From the NCBI GenBank assembly GCA_022496205.1, contig WTXD01000024.1:124001-188000 (forward strand): a stretch of DNA of 64,000 nt. Direction: 5' to 3'. The notes beneath the pieces were generated by a model. That model searched no databases. It saw only the letters and a program-made list of their open reading frames with translations, and was not told the DNA's origin. Both the position numbers and the translations under genes were made by a program. Each line of letters opens with the position of its first letter. Positions within the stretch are counted from its first letter, which is position 1. Origin of the DNA: Gloeopeniophorella convolvens. Taxonomy: Eukaryota > Basidiomycota > Agaricomycetes > Russulales. Positions 49,472 through 61,187 of this stretch are shown here, in pieces.

Positions 49472-50198
49472 TTAAAGCCCGAGGATACCAAGAATGCCGC
49501 CGAGGCCCAGGCCCGAGAGGAGGAAACTGACGTCACCAAGGAGCGAGTTGAGCGTCAAATCCACAATGACCAAAAGCTCATCGACCAAATGGGTGACGGT
49601 GTTCAAGAGGAGTGAGATGGTGACGCTGAATGCAAAGGAGTCAGATACTTGCATCCATAGGCGACCACGAGTAGAAACTCACTCAAGTGGGCTGAAGAAG
49701 GGGACGAAAATGGCCGAGTTGGCAAACGGTGCGGCAGGTTTCAGCGCATTCTGGATTTGACCTTCAGCGGGAGATGGACAGACGTGAGGGGAAAACTTAC
49801 GTTGACGACAGCCGAAAGAGGCTGAAGAGTTGCGGAGGAGGTGCTCGTCCCACCGGGGAGTGCCTGGATCTTGGCCGTCGCGGCAGAAACCTCAGAGGCA
49901 ATGCTGCTGACGATGGAGCTGACTTGTTCGGTCGACGCAGACGACGGGCTCAAGGAAGCTGTGACAGGCGTGATTAATTCAATATTGTGTCGGATATCGC
50001 GAAAGACGCATGGCACATACAGAACTGAGCGGCCAGGGGGGTGATGGTGCTCGAGAGCTCGCTGAGGATGGAGACAACGGTAGAAGTCTGATCCTGCGCC
50101 GCCCGGGCCTTCACACTGCGCTCGTCGGCCGGGGCAGCAGAGGTCAACGTGCCCAGAGCCAAGATGGCAAAGGTGGCGATCTTTGACAGAGAGAACAT
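49472..50198 (-). CDS. Small secreted protein with signal peptide and hydrophobic C terminus (185 aa)
   Basis: Four exons on the minus strand join cleanly: the segment ending LSSTITPLAAQF, then SSLSPSSASTEQVSSIVSSI and the rest of exon 2 to LSAVVN, then NALKPAAPFANSAIFVPFF, and finally VTISLLLNTVTHLVDELL through LGGILGILGL. The N terminus MFSLSKIATFAILALGTLTS, with AAP after it, is a signal peptide cleaved near residue 22. The mature protein is Ser/Thr/Ala-rich and helical with a strongly hydrophobic C terminus. This layout recalls fungal hydrophobic surface-binding (HsbA-like) or cell-wall proteins, but I see no diagnostic motif. A TATA box (TATAAAAGGGC) lies about 75 nt upstream. It sits between P450 cassettes and looks unrelated to them. 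Confidence 0.65.
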
Positions 50199-50270
50199 TG
50201 TCGGGTAGAGGAGATTTGCGAGTGTGCAAAGGCCGTTGTTTGGACGGTGAGGATTACTGTTAGAAACGTT

Positions 50271-50281
50271 GCCCTTTTATA
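50271..50281 (-). promoter_or_regulatory. TATA box of the small secreted protein gene
   Basis: On the minus strand this reads TATAAAAGGGC, 73-83 nt upstream of the ATG at 50198. It is the clearest core promoter element in the window. Confidence 0.6.
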
Positions 50282-52284
50282 CCATTGAACGCACCTGACA
50301 AAGAAAGTTACCCCCTACAAGAAGGAGACAATGGTCTCCTTTACGGCCTTTATTCGTCCGCAGTAGGATTGAGCGGTTTCCTGGGGCAGAGCTCAGAAGA
50401 TTTACCACCTCGGACCCAGTTGGCGTCTTGCAGTGGAGCCATGATGATTGGCTAACAGCTTCTCTATACATAACCGAACGGCCGCGGCCCCCAAGAGTGA
50501 GAACGTCTCGTCAGATCAGATTAACACATACGCGAGGCATCCAGAACGTACAGTTCGAGACGCGGTCCAGATTTCCCGGACATGCATGCCGCTCTTCTTC
50601 TGAAGTCTCCCATAGCGCGCCGACCACTACTGAAAGCCAGATTTAACTGTCAGCCGGTATGAGGCCGACGTCAATATCTCAAGGTCTATGAATCTCTTCC
50701 GTGGATCCGTTCGAGCCCATCGAGCACCCATGGCCGGAAGTAAGGTCGGGAACGATTGAGACTACTTCAACCTACGTTTCTGCACGACGAACTACGAAGG
50801 GGTCTAGAGTTTCCCAGGAGGAAGGAACAGATAGCCTCTCCTATAGGCTGAACGAGCAACAGAGATCAGAGATGGCCCGGATGAGCCTGCTAGCAACGAT
50901 TTCTAAAGAGATCCATGGATCATGTTACCCATGGATCATGATCATAGTTTCAGATCGAAGGCTCGCACTACGGCCCACGGGTGGATCGCATCGCCCAAAG
51001 AACCCAGAGATGAGGAGAGTTTGCGACTGAGGCTGCACCACATGAACACAGTGAGTAAATGTGAGTGCATGTTGGACGGACATACCCAATCGCGTGTTGC
51101 ACGGCGGCCGACCAATGAATGCCTCCGTTCAAAGAATCTGAGGTAGGCGCAGGTTGTGCGGCCATCGTGTGGAAGTAAAAAAAAAACGTTGCGCAGGACG
51201 GCATACGGATCCATAGAAGTGTAGCTTGTAGCTTCGCTCCTCGGAGTCCAGTGATTGACACGGCGAAGTTGTCCGGCTCGCACCCACGGCCGGCAGCGCG
51301 TGACACGCCTGTGCGGCCGACGTTATACCACAAGCGTACGTCGATTCACAAGAGTAAGGCGCCAAGGAACCGACGTGCATGCTTTCAAGCCTTTCAAGCG
51401 TGTCGCACAGATGAGATGGGATGCCGAGCGGTGGTTCGTGAAAATGCCCGATCGGCAACCCGGGCCGGGTCGGGATTTCCCCGCCAAAAAACTTCATGAC
51501 CCATCTCGACGAGACAGGTTGTGGAGCTTTTGGGCAAGGAAATCCCTGCGCCCCAACCCTGCTCGACCTCGCGTGCCAATTGGGTCCCAAGAGCTAGAAC
51601 TGGTGCAACTGGTGCTCGAACCTGGCTCGGGCTCACTGCTTAACCGCCTGATGACAGTCACAGTAGTGACTGCCGCCGGCAGGGCCGCGACCATCCTACT
51701 TCGAACTTTCATTGAACCACCTGTAGATCCTCTCAGATCCCGCCCGCCACCATGATCTTCAGTTGTGCGGCCATGGGTAACAACTTCAAGTCTACGTTGC
51801 TCTCGACTTTCGCTCGACTGGCGATGCCGTCTCCGTCCTCTTCAAAGGCACATGGCCCGCCACAATCAACTACGAAGTTGTTTGATGCTGTTGCATTTCC
51901 CTTCGCACCATCTTGTCTATGCGAGAATCCTGATGCGTCGGCGTTAACCAGCTCTCACGCTGTGACTCTGTCTCCGCTTCGACATCCGTACTTACTGGTT
52001 TTTTTTTTTTTTTTTTTTTTTTTTTGATTCCGTACTTACTGCCGACGTGATTTTGCACACACATATCCGACATTCAACCCAACACTCTCACCAACAACAC
52101 TGCGCCTCGACGGCCGTGAGATGCGCAGGCATGACAAACTCCCCGGAAGGCCGTATGGCTTCCCGACTTTCATTTCCGAAGCCACACGCTGCCACCCATG
52201 CACTATTTGTAGCGCAAGTCCGCGGATACCGCACGACCACTGTAAGCTCACCTACTAGAGGCGCATGACTGGTTTAGTGATGCT
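50282..52284. other. Intergenic region without a supportable gene, containing a poly(T) insertion
   Basis: Several open frames of 80-165 codons lie on both strands near 50700-51755, but they overlap each other, lack domains and show no exon chain. A short inverted arrangement of CATGGATCATG lies near 50911-50940. The poly(T) insertion at 51998-52028 is listed separately. Confidence 0.45.
51998..52028. mobile_element. Poly(T) insertion flanked by a 13-bp direct repeat
   Basis: A run of about 27 T is bracketed by identical copies of TCCGTACTTACTG (51985-51997 and 52029-52041). A homopolymer A/T insertion with a 13-bp target-site duplication is what a retrotransposition event leaves when almost only the poly(A) tail is copied. 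No other element sequence lies between the duplications. Confidence 0.6.
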
Positions 52285-53542
52285 AGTCTCGTGACAACCG
52301 CTCGAACGGCGACTTTGGCCGAGAAATTCCGCCATGAGGTGTGTTGGAATTGTGATCGTCGGATCGGAGTGATGAGATATAAAGGATATCGGACATAGAT
52401 CAGTCGTAGCATACACTCTTTTGCTCCTTACCGTTTGACATAGCTATACGAATTCATCCCTTCTCACTCGCGTGTACTCGACGGGCGACACCGTCCGGTC
52501 TCGGATTCAAGTAAACTCTCACAGGGAGCATGCGCCGACGTTAGTCGTGTTGGCGATGGCCAGGACTCACCGGCCGAGCACGCATGAGTGATGTCGGAGA
52601 CGAGGTGCGCACAGCCGCGGGTTATGCAAGTTCCTCAGCAATCTGAGGGAACACCGGTCGCCTGGGCGCCGCAACGGTGGTCGCGAACCGGTTCAAAACG
52701 CATCGACCGAGGTGCCGGGACGTGTCCTAACAGGCACGGCGGTGGAGTGGGGAGCGCGGTCACCGTTCCCGTCAACGAGGCCGCGCGGAGATGACAGCGA
52801 CCCGGCTAGTGGGCCCGTGGACGTCGCTGTGTGAGTAAGTCCGCCGCGGGGCGCGGTGGGATCGTGACCATAGCAGTGATGGCTGGGGAGGCGTCGAAGT
52901 GGGTGACGTAGATGGACTTGACTGCACAAACAGTACCAGAGGTCTCAAACCTCGAGACTGGTGAGCGAGTCTTACTGCAATGGCGTTGGAAAGCATGAAC
53001 CGCACTAATAGACCACCGGATGAACTCGGGATCCGGGCGTGATAAGGAATTCCGCACAATAAGGCCGTAGAAATTATGGCCGCGAAATGAAGCGTACTTT
53101 CGTAGCAACCTTTGTCACGGTTGTTCGTATATCTTGCGCCTGTTGCGGTGGGCTCTCCACTACACCAGTGGTCCTGTCGTCGCGCTTTTCTTGTAGGAGA
53201 TTAGAACGGGTTGGTCGGCATATAGGAGTGGCTTGTAGTCTGTTTAGCACTCTTCGACGCAGGCTTCAGACGGCTCGGCGACTGGCGTTTATTCGGATCC
53301 GCAGTAGTATTGATGATAAGTGGGGACAAAAAAAAGAGGCGCGTCCGATCAACGCGTATTTATACAGTATGTTCGTTGAACGATTCAACCTGTAACCAAC
53401 GTAATTAAATCGGTACAATCAAGCAGGGGAAATAACAGAGTCATCTAATGATGGGCCCACAACAGTTGCTGGCCGCAAGAAGAGTGCGGTGGCGCAGCCA
53501 CAGGTGCGTGCTAGCAAATTTGATTCAAGAGGCCGGTGACCA
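52285..53542. repeat. Left-terminal and 3' flank sequence of dispersed repeat (copy L3)
   Basis: Matches 40953-41894 in order: the CTCGAACGGCG motif at 52285-52330, then a segment with GTTATGCAAGTTCCTCAG, GGTCGCCTGGGCGCCG, CAAAACGCATCGACCG, GTCAACGAGGCCGCGCGGAG, and later AGGCTTCAGACGGCTCGGCGACTGGCG. The order and spacing are conserved up to the stop codon of the unknown gene copy 2. Confidence 0.6.
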
Positions 53543-54990
53543 TCACTGGTCCATAAGATATACAAGTGCCTTAGCTGTACCCTCGTTGAACCCGGAATTC
53601 CTTAACGCCTCTACCCGAAGCTCCCTAGGAATGTACGTATGAACCAACCTGATGGTCCCAATCCGAGCATCTCGATGATGCCCGCGAAAATTCTCGAGGA
53701 GCTCCAAGACGAGTGGAGGGAGGTCGTGAGGTTGACTGGTAGATGCAGGGTCCCAACTTACAACCGTATCAATTTGATTCGGCGCATGCGGCTGGCGCTG
53801 GGGAGTGGAGGGGGCGCCGTTTGCAAAAAATGATACCTGAGAGGCTTGGGAGCTGACCAGGGTCCCGTTAGAGGGTTCAGCACCTTCACTGGGCCCGCTG
53901 CGCTGGTAGTGTGCAAGTAGAGGCTGGAAACCTGAAGCTGCGGGGTGAGGGTCGGAAGATTCTATGTTGGACACGGATTGTGAAGGCGTGACCGAGGCTG
54001 CATCATCCTCGCTCTCGGAGGAGTCTGGACTGTTTGTTGGGGGGGTAGTTGAGACCACAGACTGCGTCGGCTCCAGGGCTTCAATGAGAGGGTCCCTGAA
54101 GTAGCGCGAGTGGGCCGCACGCCGCCGGAAATCCCGCACATACTGCACGCCGATCCGGTACCGGCAAATGTTCATGATGTCTTGTATCGAGTTCATGAAA
54201 ATTTCCTCCTTGACCCGGAAGATGTCGGAATACATGGTATAGATGTTACGCTCGAATTTGGGGAGGCCGACTAGATCGCGAGCGCGGATATCGTTGAATT
54301 GGGGGTCAGTTTCCCCGTAAAATACTGTCGCAATGCACGCGGTATTGCAGCACCGTTCAAGTGCAGCGATCTGGAAGCCTTATCAAATCAGGATATCAAG
54401 GAAATGACGATGCGAGCGTACAGCATCTCTGATCATCTCAATCAACCTAGTGCGGACCATAGTTCTTTCGCTCGAATCGAGCAAGAACCCTGGATGGAAC
54501 CCCCTATCGGATCGGATGAAGCCAGATCCATCAGAGGACCATCCGAGCGTGAGTCGCGCCGTCTCTGCGACGTCCGCGTTCTCTTGGAGCCGACTGTCTT
54601 GGATAGACATGATCTTCTGACGCAGGAAAGGGTCCGCAATCTGTCCCCAGATGTGATTGGGGTTGCCTGGCTGTGACCTTTGAGGAGACCACTGACTCAT
54701 TCTGGAAGCGAAGAAGTGGTGATGGCGAGGCAACGGGACTGCGGTGGGGAATTCTGCGCACCTCGAGGAATCTAATTTATGCACCTCGCAGGAGCGCTCG
54801 AGCTGCAAGTGACGAGATATGTGGTGGCATAAGGCAGTGTAGGGGGAACAACGGACTGGAAAGTCAGAATGAACGGGTAAGACTATGGACATACCAGAAA
54901 TTGATCCTAGTGGCTGTTGTGATGTCCCAGACCCATTCCAGGCGGAAAATTCACGAGAGGGCACAAGTTTCTTACGTGGTCCACGTGTAA
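53543..54990 (-). CDS. Unrecognised multi-exon gene in a dispersed repeat, copy 2 (5' end undefined)
   Basis: Paralogue of the gene at 41895-43420 with the same exon phases. The 3' exon keeps ERNIYTMYSDIFRVKEEIFM, NICRYRIGVQYVRDFRRRAA, SRYFRDPLIEALEPTQS and the C-terminal LVLELLENFRGHHRDARIG to LVYLMDQ. The upstream exon keeps HIWGQIADPFLRQKI, but the WSPQRSQ repeat is present once rather than three times. The Ser/Glu-rich linker has diverged, with different deletions that preserve the frame. The CX2C seen in copy 1 (RCSLC) is RCSPY here, so a metal site is unlikely to be essential. Frame-preserving divergence suggests a coding past for both copies. Function unknown; the start was not fixed. 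Confidence 0.5.
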
Positions 54991-55400
54991 ATGACAGGTT
55001 TGACGTCGGAGATCACCAGGTGATGAGGGGAGATGAGTTGGGGGGAGCAACAAGTGGCATGAGAATGGCATGCACCGCCTGCTACGCTGGGGCAGACAAG
55101 GCGGCCCGGGAGTCCGTCGAGGCAAGATAGCACCCACGCATTCTAAGCGCGTCAAGGCCGCTGGAGTGTGTGCCAGACGCTGGGACAGGGGATCACGAAG
55201 CAGGGGATGCGAAGCAACGCGAGGGGAGAGTCACGAAGAGTCAGGACCGTCACGATCATATATCGGGCCGGTGGTTACACCGGGAATAGCCGAGCCACCT
55301 CATCCTCGCGCGTCTCGTCCGGCGGCTAATACGCCACCTACAACGCCAGATGTCAAGGGTCCCGCGGAACAAGGGCAGTAGACGTGATCCGGCGTTTGCC
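54991..55400. repeat. 5' flank of the unknown repeat-borne gene, copy 2
   Basis: Matches 43421-43830 closely: the GACAGG/ACATG TTTGACGTCGGAGATCACC segment, CACCGCNTGCTACGC, CCGGGAATAGCCGAGCCACC and CCTACAACGCCAGATG. A plus-strand open frame (54885-55130) and its counterpart in the other copy share wording, but divergence there is not clearly codon-structured, so I do not call a gene. The region probably holds the promoter and first exon of the minus-strand gene. Confidence 0.4.
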
Positions 55401-55650
55401 TCTGGGAGACTGGCTTGTACCCCAAATCCCCAACGCAATTCTACCATGAACAGCTTTCGTCGTCCTCGTGCTGTGTTGTCAAAACCACCTTCAGCTGTGC
55501 GGAGGCCTCGTGTGCACCCCGATGCGGTATGGGGCCAACGCCCGCCCTACTTCAAAACACCTTTCGCTTTGGAGCTGATCGCTGAGGAAAGGCTCGTACC
55601 GTGCCTGACAGTAACACATGTCCACCGCGACAGAATCGTGACTGGTTGAC
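55401..55650 (+). pseudogene. F-box gene C-terminal tail fragment, unit D
   Basis: The segment encodes ELIAEERLVPCLTVTHVH, the equivalent of LIAEERLIPCLTVIHLHD in the F-box protein at 33044. It then jumps to the last bases before the stop (CGACAGAATCGTGACTGG). About 75 codons between these points are deleted. It begins with the CTTGTACCCCAAAT block shared with units B' and C, and continues into the P450 spacer of unit D. Confidence 0.6.
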
Positions 55651-56407
55651 CTGTGCCGTGCCGGGCAATGTGTAACTCGCATCGCACCATACGGCGCGTG
55701 TTTTTCCTCGATTTCTTGTAATCACAAGACTCATGCATGTAGAGACGACCAGAATTGCACCACAGGCTGCGCTCCAGCACAACGCGGTAATTACCTGATG
55801 CGGCCACTCAAACGCCGTTTTGTTCTCATGTCCTGTAGGCAACCGTCATGGATCCAGAGCCCCATCTTTCATGCATCATGCGCAAGTTCCGCATCGTTCA
55901 GGTCGTTTACCAGATCGCTCCATCGACCGTTCCATCTCCTCCCGACAGGTCATTTCTGGTGCTGCTCCATTGTCTAGCAATTGTCTAGTGTTGGGCTGTC
56001 GAATGTCGATCGAGATATGCGCATCTCGTACCATTCCTTTCGTTTCGCCATTGCCCTGACTTTATCGTATGGGTTCACGCTCTATATGTCACACGATTCA
56101 CAGCCATTTTCGCAAGGTTCGGGCCTGTGCACAATAAAATCTGCGCATCCAAACATATCACATGTTGTTCGAGGTCCATTATCAACTCATAGCGGAATAC
56201 GGCGAACGCCTGCCATTACCGGCAGTGCATCCTGACCCAAACGGGGCGAACAACGGACAGTTCAAGGAGGTACTACCATACTTGGCATGTCAAGCTTCAA
56301 GCTCCATCCTTCGAGTCCCACGGCGCGGCACCGCGCAAGCACCACACCTCCTTATCATTGCGACCAGGTAACTCTCACACCTCTTTTGCCCACCCGTCAC
56401 GACTTAA
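55651..56407. promoter_or_regulatory. Cassette spacer and presumed P450 promoter, unit D
   Basis: Related to the spacers of units A-C: CCATACGGCGCGTG, CTCAAACGCCGTTTTGTTC, TTTCGCCATTG and GGAATACGGCGAACGCCTGCCATT. No gene is supported. Confidence 0.5.
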
Positions 56408-58578
56408 ATGACTTCCCTTCAACTATTTGCAAATTCCGTTGCTGTATTACTTTGCATAGCACTCTTGACTCTGATCGTCAAGAATCGCAAGAGGCGAGAA
56501 CTGTTGTACCCGCCAGGCCCACGGCCATGGCCTATCATCGGGAATCTGCTTGACATCCCAAAGACACACTCGTGGCTCGCCTACATCGAAGCAGGCGAAA
56601 AGTATGGTACGCGACCGACTGAACCCATCAGTCTAATTCCTCATCATCGCCGTTCTCAACAGGGTCTGAAATCGTCTATTTCTCGGTCTTCGGGCGAGCG
56701 ATTGTAGTGCTGAACTCAATTCGAGTTGCGAAAGACCTGCTCGAGAAGCATGGGGAGATCTATTCTGATCGACCTAGTATACCTTTCTTCGAGATGTACG
56801 TGACTCTTTCCATTCTCTTCAATGGATTCTTCACGGAGAGGCACAGGATGGAATATCGTGATTTCATGCCAGTCGCCCGATATCCTGACCCCTGGCGCCC
56901 AACTCGCAAGGTACTCGATAAGGGTTTGCGCCCCAGCGCAGCCGCCCAGTACCATCCTATGCAGCAAGCGAAAGTTCGGTTGCTTCTGAGCCGTCTGCTT
57001 GAACTTCCTGACGAGCTAGAGAGACATTTCGAACTGTGAGCGTCTTGAGACTGTCTCGTTGTCGCTCGTGCCCCGACATCTGTCAACATATAGGCTGCAA
57101 GGAGAGGTCATGTTTTCGATGACATACGGCTACGACATCAAAGGAAACGATGATAGACTTCTTGTCATTGCAAGAGACATGACGGAACTTGGAACAACAT
57201 CGGTTATTCCCGGTGCTACTCTTGTCAACGAGCTTCCTCTACGTACGAGACGCGGTCATATCACGCCTACACATACAGGAGCTTCTGACGCATTCTAGTG
57301 CGACACATTCCAGCATGGTTGCCGTGGCTTAGCTACCAACCGCTTGCATGCAAAGGCCGCGAATGGTGGAAGGAAATCAAACTAGCCCCTGCTCAGTTCT
57401 CAAAACAAGTCATAGTATGTACAGATCCCATGTCGCTAAACTCGACATTTGCTCACGTACGATTATAGGAAGCAGGGACAGCGACCCACTCGATCGCTCT
57501 CGAGAACCTACAAGATATCCACATGATGAATGATACTGAACGTGAAAACGCAGAGTCGCACATCGGATCAGCGCTGGGATCTGTGTACGCTGGTATGTGT
57601 TTTACCAGTGCTGTACATGATGCTCCTATTGAACGTAACTGTGGCTTAGCGGGAGCCGACACAGTCAGCCTCTTGTTCCTAGCTATATTTGACGTCAGTT
57701 TGAGCAAGCGCGTCCTTGCTAGACTGTGACTGCCATGATGACACTCATTCTGGCTCTTACTCTCCATCCCGGTGTACAAAGCAAGGCTCAGGCTGAAATA
57801 GATGCAATCATCGGGAGAGATCGCCTCCCGACATTTGATGACCGTCCCAGCTTGCCATATATCGACGCAATTTGCAAAGAAGTTCTAAGGTGGAGGCCAA
57901 TCGCACCTCTAGGTACGCCATCTGATTTTCACGTCGACCCCTGGCATCTCACCTCTACATGCAGGCGTCCCTCATGCGACAGCGCGATCCAGCGTGTATG
58001 AGGATAGATTCATCCCTAAAGGTACGCCTCTGCTCATCAACCACTACGTGGCAAGAAATTCAGGGTATGCAAAGATGCCATAGTTATGCCAAACATCTGG
58101 TGAGTAATCCTCCCAGTGTCATAATAGAGATTGCCCGCGCGTCACCCACGCGTCAACTTACCCCCTGCATAGGGCAATGTTACATGATCCAGCTGCTTAT
58201 CCAGATCCTGACCTCTTCAAGCCAGAACGCTTCCTCCGCGAGGATGGAAGCCTCATCGACGATCCCATGGTAGGAGTGCGTTTGGATTCGGGAAACGCAT
58301 CTGTCCTGGTCGGCATTTCGCCGATGCTACACTCTTCATTGTGGCTGCGTCCCTTCTCTCCGCATTCAGTGTCCAGAAGAAACGAGACGCCGAAGGGCGG
58401 GAGATCCATTTCGAATTTTCTTATTCCGGCACCATGATCAAGTGCGCGCCTTCTTTTTAACCTCCACCAATACTCTGACTGCTGTCCCATTAGCCATCCG
58501 GCGCCGTTTCCGTACACTGTCGCTCCACGCGACAGGAGAGCCGAGGAATTGATTGCCGCAGATGCTTTGGCACGCTGA
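56408..58578 (+). pseudogene. Cytochrome P450 with a frame break just before the haem loop (copy 3)
   Basis: Twelve-exon P450 with the same exon phases as the intact copy at 46150: anchor, PPGPRPWPIIGN, AGADT and the following TVTAMM, KEVLRW and FKPERF are all readable after splicing. At about 58277-58281 the intact copies read GTATC(G/A)TTTGGATT, while this one reads GTGCGTTTGGATT, one base shorter. The haem loop therefore falls out of frame (VRLDSGNASVLVG) and the cysteine ligand is lost from the product. The final exon, ending ALAR at 58578, is still recognisable in the original frame. Either a recent pseudogene or an assembly error in one base. It is a little more diverged than copies 1 and 2 (for example MTSLQLF and EAGEKYG). 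Confidence 0.8.
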
Positions 58579-59485
58579 ATCAGTATGACACGTCGTCGCT
58601 GTGTAAGATAGTTCCCCGCATTCTTGAACTGGAAGCGTACATGTAGTCAAGTTATCCTTCTCCGAAACTGCCAGCCATGACCCTATCTACGACGTTTCCG
58701 CCCCTTCAAACACATAATCAGTATGCCGTACTGCTTCTCCTTTGTCCTGATACCATGTGCCTATACGGCGCATGCGTACCACAGCGATGGCAGATACGCC
58801 ACCGGCCAGGACCGTCGGGAGGTTATGCGAAACTTGGTTGTGTGGAGGATGGGCTGGCCGGTATTTACTAGTAGAAGCTGTCACTGGATCACGATTGGAC
58901 TGGATACGCAGCCGGGCTCGCGATCGACGCCCCCAAGATCCTGTCATTTCAACATCAGTCTCGTGACGCACTGACCGAACGGCGGTTGCCGAGCAACATG
59001 ACTCCGACGATTGTGACGGTCATCAATGCATCAGTGATCACCCAAGCCTGCATCACCACCTAAGTACAATATAATCACCACAACAGCATCAGCAAATGCC
59101 CTATAAGAATATTACATGCACAAACCGTCGCTTGTAATCATCAGGATTACTGTGAATGTGAAATACATGGGGGCTGGATAGGGCTGGCGCTGCACGAGAC
59201 CGGCAACTGCCCGTGCATGGTTGCAACGCCCAGCCACATGCAACGTCACACATACGCTTAGCTCGTCTACTACTGAGCCTGTTCTACTGGCCTGCATCTA
59301 CCCCCACGCGACCCACGGCCTCCAGTATACTCGGAGCTCGAGCTACCCCGGCCCATAGTCTACCGCGACGCTCCCGCGCGTGAGATCTAGTGACGACCCG
59401 TGCGAGTTGTCCACAAGTCACACCGATATCACAGATACAAGTCCATTCCTCTCGTATCGTCTGGGATAAACTTCCGATAAAGGAG
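58579..59485. other. Intergenic region with a dispersed-motif copy
   Basis: The P450 3' flank matches copies 1 and 2 to about 58780. A copy of the AGTCTCGTGAC...CCGAACGGCGGT motif lies at 58956-58987. No gene is supported in the remainder. Confidence 0.5.
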
Positions 59486-61187
59486 ATGAGCTTATGTGGC
59501 TTTGGCCAGTCCGAGAGTTCGCTTCCGCTGAGTACGTAGCCACGTGTCCAGATTCAACAAAAAGTTCTGACTTCCATTCGTTCGTCTTCGCAGGGCAGTC
59601 CATCTCGCGTGCAGTGGGAACCATAGACGTGATCGACGACGACGCACTTCTGGGTATTTTCCAGTTCTATGTAGCGCACTATAGCATGGACAGTCCTGTG
59701 CCAGGACCGCAGCACCGGCCGTGGTACGGGCTTGTTCATGTCTGCCGAAGATGGCGAACCCTCGTCTTGTCATCGGCTTCTCATTTGAACCTATGCATCT
59801 CCCTCGAAGGGCGTACACTCGGGAAAGCGATTCCAGAACAATTTTCTCACCTTCCAATCATCCTGGCCCATCAGTGCGGGCATGGTACGGCTGCAGCAGT
59901 GCGAGATGCCGACTTCGTCGACACAAATCAGGATACGCATCCACCCCACAGCCAGATACACCTTTACTCCAACGCCACGCCCATCGCTTGCATAGCGTCC
60001 AGCTCACCTACCTCCCCCTTTCTATTCTAAACAAGGTCGTTTCGGCCATGGGTAGATACTACCCCATTCTAAAACGACTTGTCCTCGCACCACACACCGG
60101 GAGTTGGCCAGATTTGATCCTCCCAGCCAGGTTTCATGCCCCGGATTTGCGCGAGCTCACGCTGGAGGGCATCTCCCTCCCCCTGGTGCTGCAAACACCC
60201 GCCTCCGCACCCGACCTTGTCATTCTGTGTCTTTCGAATATTCCAGAGTACGAAAGGTTTCCTCTAGGCAGCCTCGTTGGATGGCTATCGGTGATGCCTC
60301 ATCTCGAGGATTTGTTCATTTCCTTTTCCTCTACCGACTTTCGCGATATACAAGAGGCAGAAACACCCTCGAATCCATCCCCAACCACGCTCCCCAGTCT
60401 GAACTCGTTAGGGTTCGACGGCGCATACGCATACCTGGATGGCCTCCTGGCTCATCTCGATACCCCACTTCTCCGGAAATTCTTAGTCAAGCTTTCGCGC
60501 CAACTCACCCTTAACTTCACATCCTTGTCGCGGTTCATTTCCAGAATAAGACAGTTCGAATCTGGCGATACGGTCGGAATCGTCTTCTCGGAGGAGCATC
60601 TTCAAATTTCTCAACCTCCGTCTCGCTCCAACCTACAACGACAAGACTACCTTGGGAGTTTTGAACGCCAAGCTTGGCTACGGTCTTTCCAAACTTCCTA
60701 CCTCGAGTTGACGGTCTGCTGTCAGCGGTTGGACTGGCAAGTGGCGACGGCGGCGCAGATCTTCCCCGCCCTGTCACCCGTACTCTCTATTGCAAACCAT
60801 CTTGACTTAGGGATGAAGGCGAATTACCGATGGCCAATAGGGCAAGGTGAAGTCGACCAAGCATTGTGGCGTCAGCTTTTGCAGGCATTCACGGGAGTGG
60901 GGACACTCGTAGTGGGGCCCAACCTCGTGAAGCACGTTTTACGGTCCCTGCCGCAAGGTGACGAAGGATGGCCTGCCGACTTTCTGCCTCAGCTCCGCGA
61001 ACTCAGAGCAGCCGGAAAAGACCGAACATTTTCTTCGTTCATGGAATGCTGTGCTCGCGCGGGGCGTCCTATCAGATGGGTCCGAGAATCTCCCCCTCCG
61101 AAACCGTTCCTAGGTCCTTTTACAGGATCGTTTTTCGGTGAGGAAGGTGAGGAAGATGAGGAAGAAAGTGACGTGGAAGCACTGTAG
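59486..61187 (+). CDS. F-box protein (three exons)
   Basis: Likely SCF ubiquitin-ligase adaptor. Proposed exons are 59486-59531, 59594-59884 and 59932-61187. The first intron (GTACGT...TTCGCAG) fuses MSLCGFGQSESSLPLR to the F-box (IDVIDDDALLGIFQFYV, YGLVHVCRRWRTLV). The second, 47 nt, restores the frame from LAHQCGHG to YASTPQPDTPLLQRHAHRLH. Without these introns the gene would appear broken into two overlapping frames. Leucine-rich segments follow (LKRLVLAPHTG, LRELTLEGISLPLVL, LEDLFISFSS, LDGLLAHLDTPLLRKFL), and the C terminus is acidic (EEGEEDEEESDVEAL). An alternative start at 59494 reads through the first intron. It is a diverged paralogue of the F-box genes at 28484 and 30553. Confidence 0.78.

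Noticed and set aside
50905..50945. CATGGATCATG inverted arrangement as a hairpin terminator or element end
   Set aside because: Too short and isolated; no paired terminus or gene end lies nearby.
50700..51755. One or two genes between the secreted-protein gene and the poly(T) insertion
   Set aside because: Overlapping open frames on both strands, no domain, and no consistent start or exon chain.
59494..61187. The F-box gene at 59486 as a frameshifted pseudogene
   Set aside because: A 47-nt GT-AG intron at 59885-59931 reconnects the two frames exactly.
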